64,000 nucleotides of DNA from Pseudonocardia sp. N23 (GCF_002583555.1 NZ_BEGX01000128.1:111949-175948), one strand, 5' to 3'. Positions 50,077 through 58,493 are shown, counted from the first letter of the stretch. A program made the numbers and translations. The notes: generated by a model not told the origin, from the letters alone.

Positions 50077-52965
50077 GTGACGAGCGACGCGTCGGCGTCG
50101 GCAGATCTGCGGTTCCGCGACCTCGGCACACTGGAGGTCGAGCACGCGGGTGTGCCTGTCCCGCTGGGCGGTGGACGGCTCATGGCTGCACTGTCGTTGC
50201 TGCTCATCGACGCCGGCCGGCACGTCGGATCCCCCGCGCTGATGGCGGCGATGTGGGGCGACGTACCGCGGTCGCCGTCGACGCTGGACTCGCACGTCTG
50301 GCGGCTGCGCAAGGCCCTCGAGCCGGGACGCAGCCGTGGGGCGCCGTCGGAGGTGCTGCTGCACGAGACCGGCGGGTACCGGCTCGTCGTCAATCCCGGG
50401 TCGGTCGACTCACTGCGGTTCGCGCGGCTCGCCGACGACGCGCGTGCCCTGCTCGCCGACGGGCGGGCGGCGCAGGCCCGCGACCGCGCCGAGGAGGCGC
50501 TCGCGCTGTGGCGGGGCCGCCCGTTCGCGCCGCTGTCCGACGAGGAGTGGGCCGCCGCCGCCGTCGCGCGCCTCCAGGAGCAGCGCGACCAGGTGCGGGA
50601 GCTGCACGTCGAGGCGCTGCTGACGACCGGGGCCCCCGACCGGGCGCTGCTGGAGCTGGAGACGGCCGTCGCCGACAACCCGCTGCGGGAGCCGCTGTGG
50701 GCGCTGCGGATGCTCGCGCAGTACCAGCTGGGCCGGGCCGACGAGGCGCTCACGACGTACCGGCAGGTCCGGGACCTGCTCGCCGAGGAGCTCGGCATCG
50801 AGCCGGGGCCGCAGCTGCGCGACCTGCAGACCCGGATCCTGCGCGACGGCGCCGGGCCGGCGCGGCTCCCGGCGCCGCGGGCGGCCGAGGCGGAGGCGGC
50901 GGCGGGACCCGCCGAGGTCCGGCTGCCGCACCGGGTGTCGCCGATCGTCGGCCGCACCGACGAGCTGGCGGCGCTGTCCACACTGGTCACGACGACACCG
51001 CTGGTCACGCTCGTCGGCGCCGCGGGGTGCGGCAAGACACGGCTGGCGATCGAGGTGGCCCGGGCAGCCACGCCGGCCTTCGACGGCGGCGTCTACTTCG
51101 TGGACCTCACCGCGGCGACCGACGCCGACCAGCTCCTCTCCGCGGTCTCGACGACGCTGGGCCTCGCCGCGGAGGTCTCCGACAACCCGCGCGACGCCCT
51201 GGCCGCGGTCGTGCGGGCGCGGCGGCTGCTGCTCGTCCTCGACAACTGCGAGCAGGTCCTCGACCCGGTCGCCGAGCTGGTCGAGGACTGGCTCGACGTC
51301 CCGGGTGGCCCGGCGGTCCTCGCCACCAGCCGGGAGGCGCTGGAGATCTGGGGCGAGCACGTCCACCCGGTCGGGCCGCTGCCCCTGCCCACCGGCGACG
51401 ACGACGTCACAGGTTCTCCCGCGGTGTCGTTGCTGCTGGACCGGCTCGCGGCGGCGGGCGCGGACGTCGCCGACCTCGGGGTGATCGGCCAGGCCGTCAC
51501 GATCGCGGGGGCCGTCGACGGGGTGCCGCTCGCCCTCGAGCTGGCCGCCGCACGGGTGCGCGCGTTCAGCCTCGACGAGATCGCCCACCAGGTCAGAACG
51601 GACCCCAGCTCGCTGGCCCGCATCGGCCGCGGCAGCGACCATCACCGGACGGTCCGCGCCGCGATCGAGCAGAGCTACGCGATGCTCCCGGCCGACGAGG
51701 CCGCCGTGCACCGGTCCGTGTCGGTGCTGCCGGGGCCGTTCACCGTGGCGGCGGCGCACGCCGTCACCGGTGGTGCGCGTGCCGACGTGCGCGACGTCAT
51801 GGCCCGGCTCGTGCACCGCTCCCTGCTGGTCCCGCTGGGTCCGGACCGGCCCGGGGGCCCGTCACGGTTCAGCCAGCTCGCGACCGTCCGCGGGCACGCC
51901 GCCCACGCCGCCGGCGATGGCGTCGCCGCGCGGGAACGGCGCGACGACTGGGTCTGCGAGGCGGTCCGCACGAAGCCGCGGCTGGGCCACGCCGCCGAGT
52001 CGGCCTGGTTCGACGCCCTCGACGACGACCTGCCGACGTTGCGCGCGACCCTGCAGCACCTGCTCGTCGACTCTCCCGGCCCTGCCGGGGTGGAGCTCGT
52101 CGCCCGGCTCGGGCCCTACTGGTACTTCCGGAGCAAGGGCATCGAGGGCCGGACCTGGGCCGAGCGCGCGCTCGGCCTCGAGGACGTCGCCGATCCGCTC
52201 CCGGCGGCGCTGGTGCGACTCACCCTCGCCCACCACCTCGCGGCGGCCGACCGCGTCGATCTCGCCGAGCCGCACCTGGATCGCGCGTTCGCGCTGCTCG
52301 ACGACACGGGAGCCGGGACGAGCCGTGTCGTCGCCGAGGCCGCCATGTTGCTCGCGCACTCGCTGTTCGTCGCCGACGCCGCCGATCGGGGACGTGAGGT
52401 CGGGGCCCGGGTGGCCGCCGCGGCGGCTGCCGCCGACGATCCCGACCTGCGGCTGCTCGCCGACACCTGCGACGCCATGGCCGCCGGCAGCGCGGGCGAT
52501 CTCACGGGGGTGGACCCCGGGGAGCTGCACGAGCGGGCGGTGATGCTCGGGAACCTGCACGTCGCCCTGCTGGTCTCGGGGATCGGGGTGATCGCGGCGA
52601 TCCGCGCGGGCGACGTCGCGACCGGCCTGGAGTGGTCGGACCGGATGATCGGGCACAGGCTCGCCCTCGGCACGTCGGACGGGCCCGTCGCGCTGGAGCT
52701 CCGCGCGGTGCTGGCCGCGATGGCCGGCGACCACCACGAGGCCGTCCGGCTGTTCGCGGCGGCGCGCGCCCACGCGTTGCGCAACGGGCTGCGCTGGCCC
52801 GCCGTCGACGGGAGCGGGCCGCTGCTCGACCGGGCCGCGGCATCGCTGTCCGGCGGGGACGCCGACCGGGCCCGGGCCGAGGGCGCCCGGCTCACGCTGG
52901 CCGACGTGGGACGGCCTCGGGAGCGACGGGGACGACGGCCCGGGTGCGGCGCGCGCTGCGGCTGA
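50077..52965 (+). CDS. BTAD/SARP-type regulator with NTPase domain
   Basis: This protein of about 962 residues has an OmpR-like DNA-binding domain (about 10-95: ALMAAMWGDVPRSPSTLDSH, VWRLRKALEP), a BTAD domain (about 100-245: EALALWRGRPFAPLSDEEWA, LGIEPGPQLRDLQTRIL), an NB-ARC-like ATPase (about 270-520: Walker A LVGAAGCGKTRLAIEV, Walker B LLLVLDNCEQVL) and a TPR-like C-terminus. GTG 50077 was preferred over ATG 50074 because GGGAGGG lies 6 nt upstream. Such AfsR-type proteins switch on secondary-metabolite or stress genes. The last 20 residues are Arg/Gly-rich and may be degenerate. Confidence 0.88.
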   Translation: MTSDASASADLRFRDLGTLEVEHAGVPVPLGGGRLMAALSLLLIDAGRHVGSPALMAAMWGDVPRSPSTLDSHVWRLRKALEPGRSRGAPSEVLLHETGGYRLVVNPGSVDSLRFARLADDARALLADGRAAQARDRAEEALALWRGRPFAPLSDEEWAAAAVARLQEQRDQVRELHVEALLTTGAPDRALLELETAVADNPLREPLWALRMLAQYQLGRADEALTTYRQVRDLLAEELGIEPGPQLRDLQTRILRDGAGPARLPAPRAAEAEAAAGPAEVRLPHRVSPIVGRTDELAALSTLVTTTPLVTLVGAAGCGKTRLAIEVARAATPAFDGGVYFVDLTAATDADQLLSAVSTTLGLAAEVSDNPRDALAAVVRARRLLLVLDNCEQVLDPVAELVEDWLDVPGGPAVLATSREALEIWGEHVHPVGPLPLPTGDDDVTGSPAVSLLLDRLAAAGADVADLGVIGQAVTIAGAVDGVPLALELAAARVRAFSLDEIAHQVRTDPSSLARIGRGSDHHRTVRAAIEQSYAMLPADEAAVHRSVSVLPGPFTVAAAHAVTGGARADVRDVMARLVHRSLLVPLGPDRPGGPSRFSQLATVRGHAAHAAGDGVAARERRDDWVCEAVRTKPRLGHAAESAWFDALDDDLPTLRATLQHLLVDSPGPAGVELVARLGPYWYFRSKGIEGRTWAERALGLEDVADPLPAALVRLTLAHHLAAADRVDLAEPHLDRAFALLDDTGAGTSRVVAEAAMLLAHSLFVADAADRGREVGARVAAAAAAADDPDLRLLADTCDAMAAGSAGDLTGVDPGELHERAVMLGNLHVALLVSGIGVIAAIRAGDVATGLEWSDRMIGHRLALGTSDGPVALELRAVLAAMAGDHHEAVRLFAAARAHALRNGLRWPAVDGSGPLLDRAAASLSGGDADRARAEGARLTLADVGRPRERRGRRPGCGARCG

Positions 52966-53002
52966 GCCCGGTCTGGCGCGCGGCAGCGCGCAGCGCTGTT
53001 CG

Positions 53003-54007
53003 CTAGATCGGCCGGTGAGGCCGCGGCGGGCCACCCCGGCGGCGACGTTTCTGCTCGTACATGGCCTCGTCGGCGGCCCGCCAGGCACCCGGGAAACCGG
53101 CGACGATGCCGTACGGGGCGTGCCCGAACGAGCCCGACACCCCCGCGTCGGCGAGCGCCCGCGAGGCCCGCACCACCAGGTCGGCCCCCTGCTCCGGGGT
53201 GCAGCCCACGGCGATCACGCCGAACTCGTCGCCACCGAGGCGGGCCAGGACGTCGCCGGAGCGCACCGTCGACGCCAACGCCCGCGCGGCCCGCAGGATG
53301 TACTCGTCGCCGGCGTCGTGGCCCCAGGTGTCGTTGACGGCCTTGAGGTTGTCGAGGTCGATGCAGACGACGCTCGCCGAGTCGCCGAACCGGCGGAACC
53401 GGTGCTCCTCCTGCGTGAGGAAGCGGTTCCAGCCGCGGCGGTTGAGCAGGCCCGTGAGCGGGTCGACGTCGGCCTCCCGTCGGGCGATCTCCGCGGCCCG
53501 CGCCGCCGACGTCGCCCCCAGGTCGGCCTCGAGGACCGACGACAGCAGGCTCGACAGCAGGTCGAGCAGCGGTATGTGGGCGCGCAGGCTGTCGGGCTGC
53601 GTGGCCGGGTCGAACCCGCACACCGTGCCGAACAGCGACCCGTCGGGCCAGACGATGGGGGTGCCGACGTAGGCGCTGATGTCGAACGGGAGCGCCGCCG
53701 CGATGCTCGCGTAGGCGGGGACGTCACCGACGTCCGGCGCGATCCGGGGGGCGTGGCCCGCGACCATCGTGCGGCACATCGACTCGCTGAACGGCAGCGA
53801 CGTGCCGTCAGTCACATCGTAGGAGTCGCCACGCACAGTGAGGACGAGCTGCCGGCCATCCACCACACGTGTGACGGCCCATGCACCCATCGGGATCGCC
53901 GCACACAGATAGTCGATCACCCGTGCACACGCCGTGTCGAAGCTCCGGGTCGGCTGCAGAGGCGGCGCCACCTGCAGTGACGCGCCACTGTGCGATCCCG
54001 TGGCCAT
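53003..54007 (-). CDS. GAF-GGDEF diguanylate cyclase
   Basis: This 334-residue protein has a GAF sensor domain (about 20-165: LPFSESMCRTMVAGHAPRIA, ISAYVGTPIVWPDGSLFGTV) and a GGDEF domain (about 180-325). DPLTGLLNRRGWNRFL opens the catalytic domain, and LARLGGDEFGVIAV near 248 carries the intact active site, so it should make cyclic di-GMP. No RxxD inhibitory site is obvious just before GGDEF. It is convergent with the BTAD gene, with 37 bp between. Confidence 0.9.
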   Translation of the reverse strand: MATGSHSGASLQVAPPLQPTRSFDTACARVIDYLCAAIPMGAWAVTRVVDGRQLVLTVRGDSYDVTDGTSLPFSESMCRTMVAGHAPRIAPDVGDVPAYASIAAALPFDISAYVGTPIVWPDGSLFGTVCGFDPATQPDSLRAHIPLLDLLSSLLSSVLEADLGATSAARAAEIARREADVDPLTGLLNRRGWNRFLTQEEHRFRRFGDSASVVCIDLDNLKAVNDTWGHDAGDEYILRAARALASTVRSGDVLARLGGDEFGVIAVGCTPEQGADLVVRASRALADAGVSGSFGHAPYGIVAGFPGAWRAADEAMYEQKRRRRGGPPRPHRPI

Positions 54008-54065
54008 CGTTGGGCACTGTAACCCGATCGGCTGGCACGTGTGCAGCAGGTCGCCCCCGAACGGA

Positions 54066-54107
54066 CGAGAGCGCGCACCGGCGGATCACCGCTTGTGCGC
54101 GCTCTCG
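54066..54107 (-). terminator. Terminator of the Asp/Cys-rich small protein gene
   Basis: Perfect 13-bp arms CGAGAGCGCGCAC (54066-54078) and GTGCGCGCTCTCG (54095-54107) enclose a 16-nt loop, 15 nt past the minus-strand stop at 54123. It insulates the small gene from the GGDEF gene downstream. Confidence 0.8.
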
Positions 54108-54122
54108 GGCCGTGCGGACCGG

Positions 54123-54359
54123 TCAGCTGGAGTAGTCGTAGCTGTCGTCGCAGCCGTACTTGTCGTCGTCGCACTTCGAGTACTTGTCGTCGCAGTCCCA
54201 CTTGTCGTAGTCGTCGCAGTCGTTCTTCTTGTCGTAGCACTCCTCGTACTTCTCACGAGGCTCCCAGCAGTTCTTCTCCTCCTTGTGGCCATAGCCACCC
54301 CAGTCGCTGTCGTCGCGATCCCACTTGCTGTCCTTGCTGTGACACTGGCTCTTGAACAT
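54123..54359 (-). CDS. Small Asp/Lys/Tyr/Cys-rich protein of unknown function
   Basis: This 78-residue protein has an extreme composition: 19 Asp, 12 Lys, 8 Tyr and 7 Cys. The C-terminal half repeats a K-(W/Y)-x-C-D-D unit (DKWDCDD, DKYSKCDDD, DKYGCDD) after NDCDD. There is no signal peptide or membrane helix. The ATG is clear, and a 13-bp hairpin follows the stop, so it is a free-standing gene and not a frame artefact. Codons AAG, GAC and TAC dominate, giving lower GC than neighbours. Four 19-bp tandem repeats lie directly upstream. Metal or calcium binding, or a redox-active scaffold, can be imagined, but nothing proves it. Confidence 0.7.
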   Translation of the reverse strand: MFKSQCHSKDSKWDRDDSDWGGYGHKEEKNCWEPREKYEECYDKKNDCDDYDKWDCDDKYSKCDDDKYGCDDSYDYSS

Positions 54360-54375
54360 TTCGGGCCTCGTTTCC

Positions 54376-54451
54376 GTCTCGGGTCGTTCCGGTTGTCTCG
54401 GGTCGTTCCGGTTGTCTCGGGTTGTTCCCGCTGTCCGGGCCGTTGCTCCGG
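54376..54451 (-). repeat. Four 19-bp tandem repeats upstream of the small Asp/Cys-rich gene
   Basis: Plus-strand units GTCTCGGGTCGTTCCGGTT occur at 54376 and 54395 (identical), with diverged units at 54414 and 54433. The array starts 17 nt from the ATG of the minus-strand gene, so it lies in its leader or promoter. The near two-turn (19-bp) period would place repeated sites on almost the same face of the helix. Confidence 0.8.
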
Positions 54452-54664
54452 TGAACAGAACTTTGCCCGTTTGCGCAGGTCGGAGCGACCGTGCCGGCCC
54501 CCCACCCCGCGGAGCGGTCCCCCGTCTCCGACGGGGGCAGCCCCCACCCGGACCATTCGGCTCTCTCCGACCCACCGGCCCGTCGCCAGCGCCCGACCGG
54601 TGCCGGAACGGCGTGCGACCCCGAGCCGCGCGACGGTCGCCGGACGGGTGGCCACCGCGCGGCC
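54452..54664. other. Intergenic stretch upstream of the repeat array
   Basis: GC-rich DNA with only compositional frames. It probably holds the promoter of the small Asp/Cys-rich gene. No RNA structure recognised. Confidence 0.3.
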
Positions 54665-54900
54665 GGGGTGCGTTCGTCGGCAGACGGCGCGAGCTGGAGC
54701 TGTTCCGCCAGGCCGTCGAGCTGCCCGCAGGCGTCGAACCGCCGTTCGCGGGCTCGTGCCGCACGACCTGGTCCACGACGTGCTCGTCGCCGACCTGCGC
54801 CGGCGCGACCCCGACCCGCTGGCGCGCCGCGTCCACCGCCGGCTGCTGCGTGCCGCCGCCGCGGGGTGGGACAACGCGGTCGGCGCCGACTCCGCAGACC
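54665..54900 (+). pseudogene. Relic of an AAA-type ATPase regulator
   Basis: One plus-strand frame reads GAFVGRRRELELFRQAVELP, the start of a LuxR/AAA regulator ATPase domain (FVGR..EL..F). After a jump in frame comes VPHDLVHDVLVADLRRRDPD with a following RRVHRRLLRAAAAG, as found later in the same type of protein. The Walker motifs are gone. The stretch to 55085 shows no further recognisable coding. Confidence 0.45.
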
Positions 54901-55085
54901 CCCCGTTGGACCGGGCGTTCACTTGCCGTTCGCCGGCCGGTCCGGCAGCCGCCTCCCGGCTCGGGTCGCGGACCCGCCGCACCCCCGGGAGGATCACCGC
55001 ACGCCGGGGCCGGTGGGCGGTCGGGGGGGTCTGCGCGGCCGGCCCCGGCGACCTCCCGCCGGTCCGGTCACCTCCCGCGCCGGGG

Positions 55086-55271
55086 TCAGCCGACGGCGTG
55101 GATCCCGCAGTCGGGCGCGACGAGCAGCTCCGCGGACGGCGTCGCCGGGCCGTTGACGAGCACCGGGCAGCGACAGCCGAGATCGACCGCCGCCCCCGTG
55201 CCGGGCCTCGAGTTGATCGGGATGTGCGCGCCACCGGCGACGCTCCCCCGCATGTCCTCCGGTTCACCCAT
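55086..55271 (-). CDS. Small conserved-looking protein with Cys/His motif
   Basis: This 61-residue frame reads AHIPINSRPGTGAAVDLGCR, then CPVLVNGPATPSAELLVAPD and CGIHAVG. The spacing C-x-C...C-x-x-H near the end could bind a metal. The compact sequence without low complexity suggests a real short protein, of a type I recall as an uncharacterised actinobacterial small protein. No strong ribosome site is seen before the ATG. Function unknown. Confidence 0.45.
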   Translation of the reverse strand: MGEPEDMRGSVAGGAHIPINSRPGTGAAVDLGCRCPVLVNGPATPSAELLVAPDCGIHAVG

Positions 55272-55393
55272 GACGGTTCAACGAGGTCAGCGGCTCGCGC
55301 GTCACCGCCCACCCCTCGATCGTGTGGCGTGTCGCGACACCCACCCGATCGAGCCGGTCCCCTCCCGCCGCACCGCTGCCCTACGGTCGCCAC

Positions 55394-55801
55394 ATGACCG
55401 CGGACCCGCACCTCGTCGTCGTCGGGTACGTGTCGTCGACGATCATCGACCCGGCCACAGCCCCCAAGCAGGGCGACGAGGGCGGCGCCGAGGCGTGGAT
55501 CGTGTTCGGCGACGAGTACCGCGAGGCCACCCGCGACCTGTCCACCGACACCGAGGTCCTGCTGCTCACCTGGCTGCACCGCGCCGACCGCGACACCCTC
55601 GTCGTCCACCCGCGCGACGACCCCGCCGCGCCCCTGCGCGGTGTCTTCGCCACCCGGTCCGCGGACCGCCCCAACCCCATCGGCCTGCACCGCGTCACGG
55701 TCACCGCCGTCGAGCCGGGCCGCATCCGGGTCGGCGACCTCGAAGCCGTCGACGGCACCCCGGTCCTCGACGTCAAGCCCGTGCTGACCGGAGAACGCTG
55801 A
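55394..55801 (+). CDS. trmO: tRNA (N6-threonylcarbamoyladenosine37-N6)-methyltransferase, TrmO family
   Basis: This 135-residue protein matches the TsaA/TrmO beta-barrel fold: VVGYVSSTIIDPATAPKQGD at the start, LLTWLHRADRDTLVVHPRDD near 65 and GVFATRSADRPNPIGLHRVT near 88, which is the family signature (F..RS..RPNPIG.....). It ends with DGTPVLDVKPVLTGE. The enzyme methylates the t6A37 modification of certain tRNAs using SAM. It is shorter than E. coli TrmO, as is usual for actinobacterial versions. ATG 55394 was chosen to begin just before the TsaA domain. Confidence 0.85.
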   Translation: MTADPHLVVVGYVSSTIIDPATAPKQGDEGGAEAWIVFGDEYREATRDLSTDTEVLLLTWLHRADRDTLVVHPRDDPAAPLRGVFATRSADRPNPIGLHRVTVTAVEPGRIRVGDLEAVDGTPVLDVKPVLTGER

Positions 55802-55892
55802 GACGTCCGACGAGTCCGAGGGACATCGTCGGTCCCGGATGGCAAGCTCGTCGGGTCATGAAATTTCTTGCTGCACCGGCCGGGCCGACCCC

Positions 55893-56867
55893 GTGACCAC
55901 GCGCACCTCCTCCGGACTCGGGTTCGCCGTCGCCTCGGCGATCGCGTTCGGGCTGTCCGGGCCGTTCGCCAAGTCGCTGATCGACGCGGGTTGGTCGTCG
56001 TCAGGAGCGGTGCTCGTGCGCATCGGCGGCGCGGCGGCGGTGCTGCTGGCACTGCTCGCCGTGACCCGGCCGGGGGTGCTGGCCGCCCTGCGCGCCGACG
56101 GTCCGGCGCTGGTGGTCTACGGGGCGCTGGCGGTCGCGGGTGTGCAGGTCGCGTTCTTCAACGCCATCCGTTACCTGCCGGTGAGCGTCGCGCTGCTGCT
56201 GGAGTATCTGGGCCCGGTACTGGTCATCGCCTGGGTGTGGGTGGTGCGCCGGCAGCCACCGGGGCGGCGGACGATCCTCGGCGGCCTCGTCGCCATCGTG
56301 GGCCTGCTGCTCGTCGTGCAGGTGTGGTCGGGTGGCGCGCTCGACCCGGCGGGGATCGCGTGGGGCCTGGCCGCCGCGGCGTGCCAGGCCTCGTACTTCC
56401 TGCTGGCCGACCGGGCCACGGAGACGCCGCCGACGGTGCTCGCGGGGGTCGGGATGACGATCGGCACCGCCGTCGTCGTCGTGCTGGGCCTGGCGGGGGT
56501 GCTGCCGATCGTCGTGACCGCGCCGACGGCCGGTCCGGTGGTGCTGGCGGGCGCCGACGTGGGGTGGCCGGTCGCCGCGGCGCTGCTCGTCCTGGTGTCG
56601 ACGGTCGTCGCCTACCTCACCGGCGTCGCGGCGATCGAGAGGATCGGCGCCGCGCGTGGCTCGCTCGTGGCACTGCTGGAGGTCGTCGTGTCGACCCTCG
56701 CGTCGTGGCTGCTGCTGAGCGAGCTCCCGGGACCGTGGCAGCTCGCGGGTGGGGCGCTGATCCTGCTCGGCATCGTGCTGACCCGTTCGGGACCGACGGC
56801 GGTGGCACCGGCGGACCTGCCGCCGATCGTCGACCCCGCCCCGCACGACGAGCGAGCGCCCGGATGA
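55893..56867 (+). CDS. EamA/RhaT-family exporter, copy 1
   Basis: This 324-residue protein has ten predicted membrane helices arranged as two EamA repeats (about 1-140 and 150-295). Typical segments are AFGLSGPFAKSLIDAGWSSS, LLLEYLGPVLVIAWVWVVRR and RGSLVALLEVVVSTLASWLL. It probably exports an amino acid or metabolite. GTG 55893 places the first helix correctly. The ATGA overlap with the next gene and their strong similarity show a tandem duplication. Confidence 0.88.
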   Translation: MTTRTSSGLGFAVASAIAFGLSGPFAKSLIDAGWSSSGAVLVRIGGAAAVLLALLAVTRPGVLAALRADGPALVVYGALAVAGVQVAFFNAIRYLPVSVALLLEYLGPVLVIAWVWVVRRQPPGRRTILGGLVAIVGLLLVVQVWSGGALDPAGIAWGLAAAACQASYFLLADRATETPPTVLAGVGMTIGTAVVVVLGLAGVLPIVVTAPTAGPVVLAGADVGWPVAAALLVLVSTVVAYLTGVAAIERIGAARGSLVALLEVVVSTLASWLLLSELPGPWQLAGGALILLGIVLTRSGPTAVAPADLPPIVDPAPHDERAPG

Positions 56868-57793
56868 GCCCGACGACGACGGGCCTCGCCCTGGGGTTCG
56901 TCTCGGCGGCGTCGTTCGGGGTCGCGGGACCGGTCGCGAAGGCGCTGATCGACGCGGGCTGGTCGTCGGCGGGTGCGGTTCTGGTGCGCATCGGCGGGGC
57001 GGCGGTGGTTCTGGTCGTCGTGCTCGCCGTGGTCCGGCCGGGGGTGCTGGCGGCGCTGCGGGCCGACGGGCCGGCGCTGCTGCTCTACGGCGCGCTGGCC
57101 GTCGCGGGGGTGCAGGTCGCCTACTTCTCGGCGATGCAGTACGTGCCGGTCGCGGTCGCCTTGCTGCTGGAGTACCTGGGCCCGGTACTGGTGATCGTCT
57201 GGGTGTGGGTGGTGCGCAGGCAGCCGCCGTCGCGGATGACGGTGGCCGGCGCACTGCTCGCCGTCGTCGGGCTGCTGATGGTGCTGCAGGTGTGGTCGGC
57301 GGGGGCGCTCGACTGGCGCGGCGTCGCGTGGGGCCTGTTCGGCGCGGTGTGCTGGGCGTCGTACTTCCTGGTGGTCGACCGGGCGGGGGCGCGGACACCG
57401 CCGCTGGTGCTGACCGGTGTCGGCATGGTGATCGGGACACTCGTCGTCGTGGCGTGCGGGCTGCTGGGGATCGTCCCGATCGTCGTGTCGGTGCCGCCGA
57501 CGGGGCCGGTCCTCCTCGGTGGTGCCGACGTCGGGTGGCTGCTGCCCGCGGCCGCGCTGGCGTTGGTCTGCGCGCTGCTGGCCTACCTGGCCGGGGTGGG
57601 TGCCGTGTCGCGTATCGGCGCGACCCGCGGCTCACTCGTCGCGTTGCTGGAGGTGGTGGCGTCGACGGTCGTGACGTGGCTGCTGCTGGACGAGCTGCCG
57701 GGTCCGTTCCAGCTGGCGGGTGGGGCGCTGATCCTGACCGGTGTGGTGCTGACGCGCGCCCGGCCGGCGGCCGACCTGCCCGCGAGAACGTGA
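56864..57793 (+). CDS. EamA/RhaT-family exporter, copy 2
   Basis: This 309-residue paralogue of the preceding gene keeps most segments nearly unchanged (SFGVAGPVAKALIDAGWSSA, LLLEYLGPVLVIVWVWVVRR, RGSLVALLEVVASTVVTWLL), including the ten-helix layout. Its start overlaps the copy 1 stop (ATGA). The two may work as a heterodimer or have diverged in substrate. The intergenic DNA after it is decayed. Confidence 0.88.
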   Translation: MSPTTTGLALGFVSAASFGVAGPVAKALIDAGWSSAGAVLVRIGGAAVVLVVVLAVVRPGVLAALRADGPALLLYGALAVAGVQVAYFSAMQYVPVAVALLLEYLGPVLVIVWVWVVRRQPPSRMTVAGALLAVVGLLMVLQVWSAGALDWRGVAWGLFGAVCWASYFLVVDRAGARTPPLVLTGVGMVIGTLVVVACGLLGIVPIVVSVPPTGPVLLGGADVGWLLPAAALALVCALLAYLAGVGAVSRIGATRGSLVALLEVVASTVVTWLLLDELPGPFQLAGGALILTGVVLTRARPAADLPART

Positions 57794-57889
57794 CGCGGGA
57801 ACGCTTGTCCGCGACAGCCTTGCGCGGACCTGTCGATCGCGGGCCGCGTGTAGGTGGTGACAGCCCATCCCGAGCCTCCGCACCCGAGC

Positions 57890-58205
57890 CGAAGGAGCCG
57901 GCGACGCCGCGGTACGTGCTCGCGATCCAGCAGCCCGACGGACCGCCCCCGCCGCCGGAGGTCCTCGGCCCGATCATGACCGAGCTCGACCGGCTCGACA
58001 CCGACATGCGCACCGCAGGCGTGTGGATCTTCACCGCGGGGCTCACCCCGGCTCCTGGCACCCCGACCGAGGCCGACGTCGCGGCCGTCTTCACCCGAGA
58101 GTACGGCCGCGCGGTCGCGATCCTGATCCGTGTCCTCGGCGACATCGACCTCGCCGAGGACGCGGTCCAGGACGCGTTCACCGAGGCGGTCCGCCGCTGG
58201 CCGGC
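57890..58205 (+). pseudogene. Collapsed YCII-domain protein and ECF sigma factor
   Basis: One frame reads RYVLAIQQPDGPPPPPEVLG, then LDRLDTDMRTAGVWIFTAGL, the first half of a YCII/DGPF-domain protein. It passes directly into EADVAAVFTREYGRAVAILI and LGDIDLAEDAVQDAFTEAVR, which is region 2 of the ECF sigma factor (DUF6596 type) normally encoded just downstream of such YCII genes. The YCII C-terminus and the sigma region 4 are both gone. The fusion therefore looks like a deletion scar. The frame has no convincing start codon. Confidence 0.65.
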
Positions 58206-58209
58206 CGAC

Positions 58210-58235
58210 GGACTACCTGTCCTTTCGGGTAGTCC
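58210..58235 (+). promoter_or_regulatory. Hairpin abutting a small-gene start codon
   Basis: GGACTACC (58210-58217) and GGTAGTCC (58228-58235) are perfect 8-bp inverted arms with a 10-nt loop, and the right arm ends one base before ATG 58236. It sits at the end of the sigma-factor relic. It could be a regulatory stem or the footprint of a lost mobile element. Confidence 0.45.
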
Positions 58236-58400
58236 ATGGCGTCGGTCACTCCGAAGTGGTGGCCGCGGGCGGTCGGCAACCCGGCCGGCACCGCCGGGAT
58301 CGACTGGATGGAACTGCTCGTCCGGGTGCTCGTCGCCGCGCTGGGCGTGGCGCTGGTGCCGGGCCTCCACGGCCGCCGCCGTTCGCGGCTGCGCCTGTGA
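58236..58400 (+). CDS. Small single-helix membrane protein, hypothetical
   Basis: This 54-residue frame has a Trp-containing N-terminal part (PKWWPRAVGNPAGTAGIDW), one hydrophobic helix (MELLVRVLVAALGVALVPGL) and a basic tail (HGRRRSRLRL). The positive-inside tail and clean stop suggest a real membrane microprotein. The hairpin ending at the ATG would hamper ribosome loading, and no Shine-Dalgarno site is visible, so expression is uncertain. Confidence 0.35.
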   Translation: MASVTPKWWPRAVGNPAGTAGIDWMELLVRVLVAALGVALVPGLHGRRRSRLRL

Positions 58401-58439
58401 CGCGCGTGCACCCGTGACCCGCTGAAGGGCCCGGAACGC

Positions 58440-58475
58440 CAGGAGACCCGGCCCCTGACGGGGCCGGGTCTCCTG
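58440..58475 (-). terminator. Terminator of the cold-shock protein gene
   Basis: A perfect 16-bp stem (58440-58455 with 58460-58475) with the 4-nt loop TGAC begins 18 nt past the minus-strand cspA stop. Confidence 0.88.
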
Positions 58476-58493
58476 TGTACGAGAGGGGTTGCC

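Noticed and set aside
48984..52397. Very long alternative-frame protein across the BTAD regulator
   Set aside because: It is Arg/Ala/Gly-rich, has no domain pattern and overlaps the BTAD gene, which has clear domains in its own frame. It is a high-GC shadow.
54376..54451. Tandem repeats as coding repeats of a longer small protein
   Set aside because: A 19-bp period is not a multiple of three, so translation would not repeat in phase. The ATG at 54359 begins after the array.
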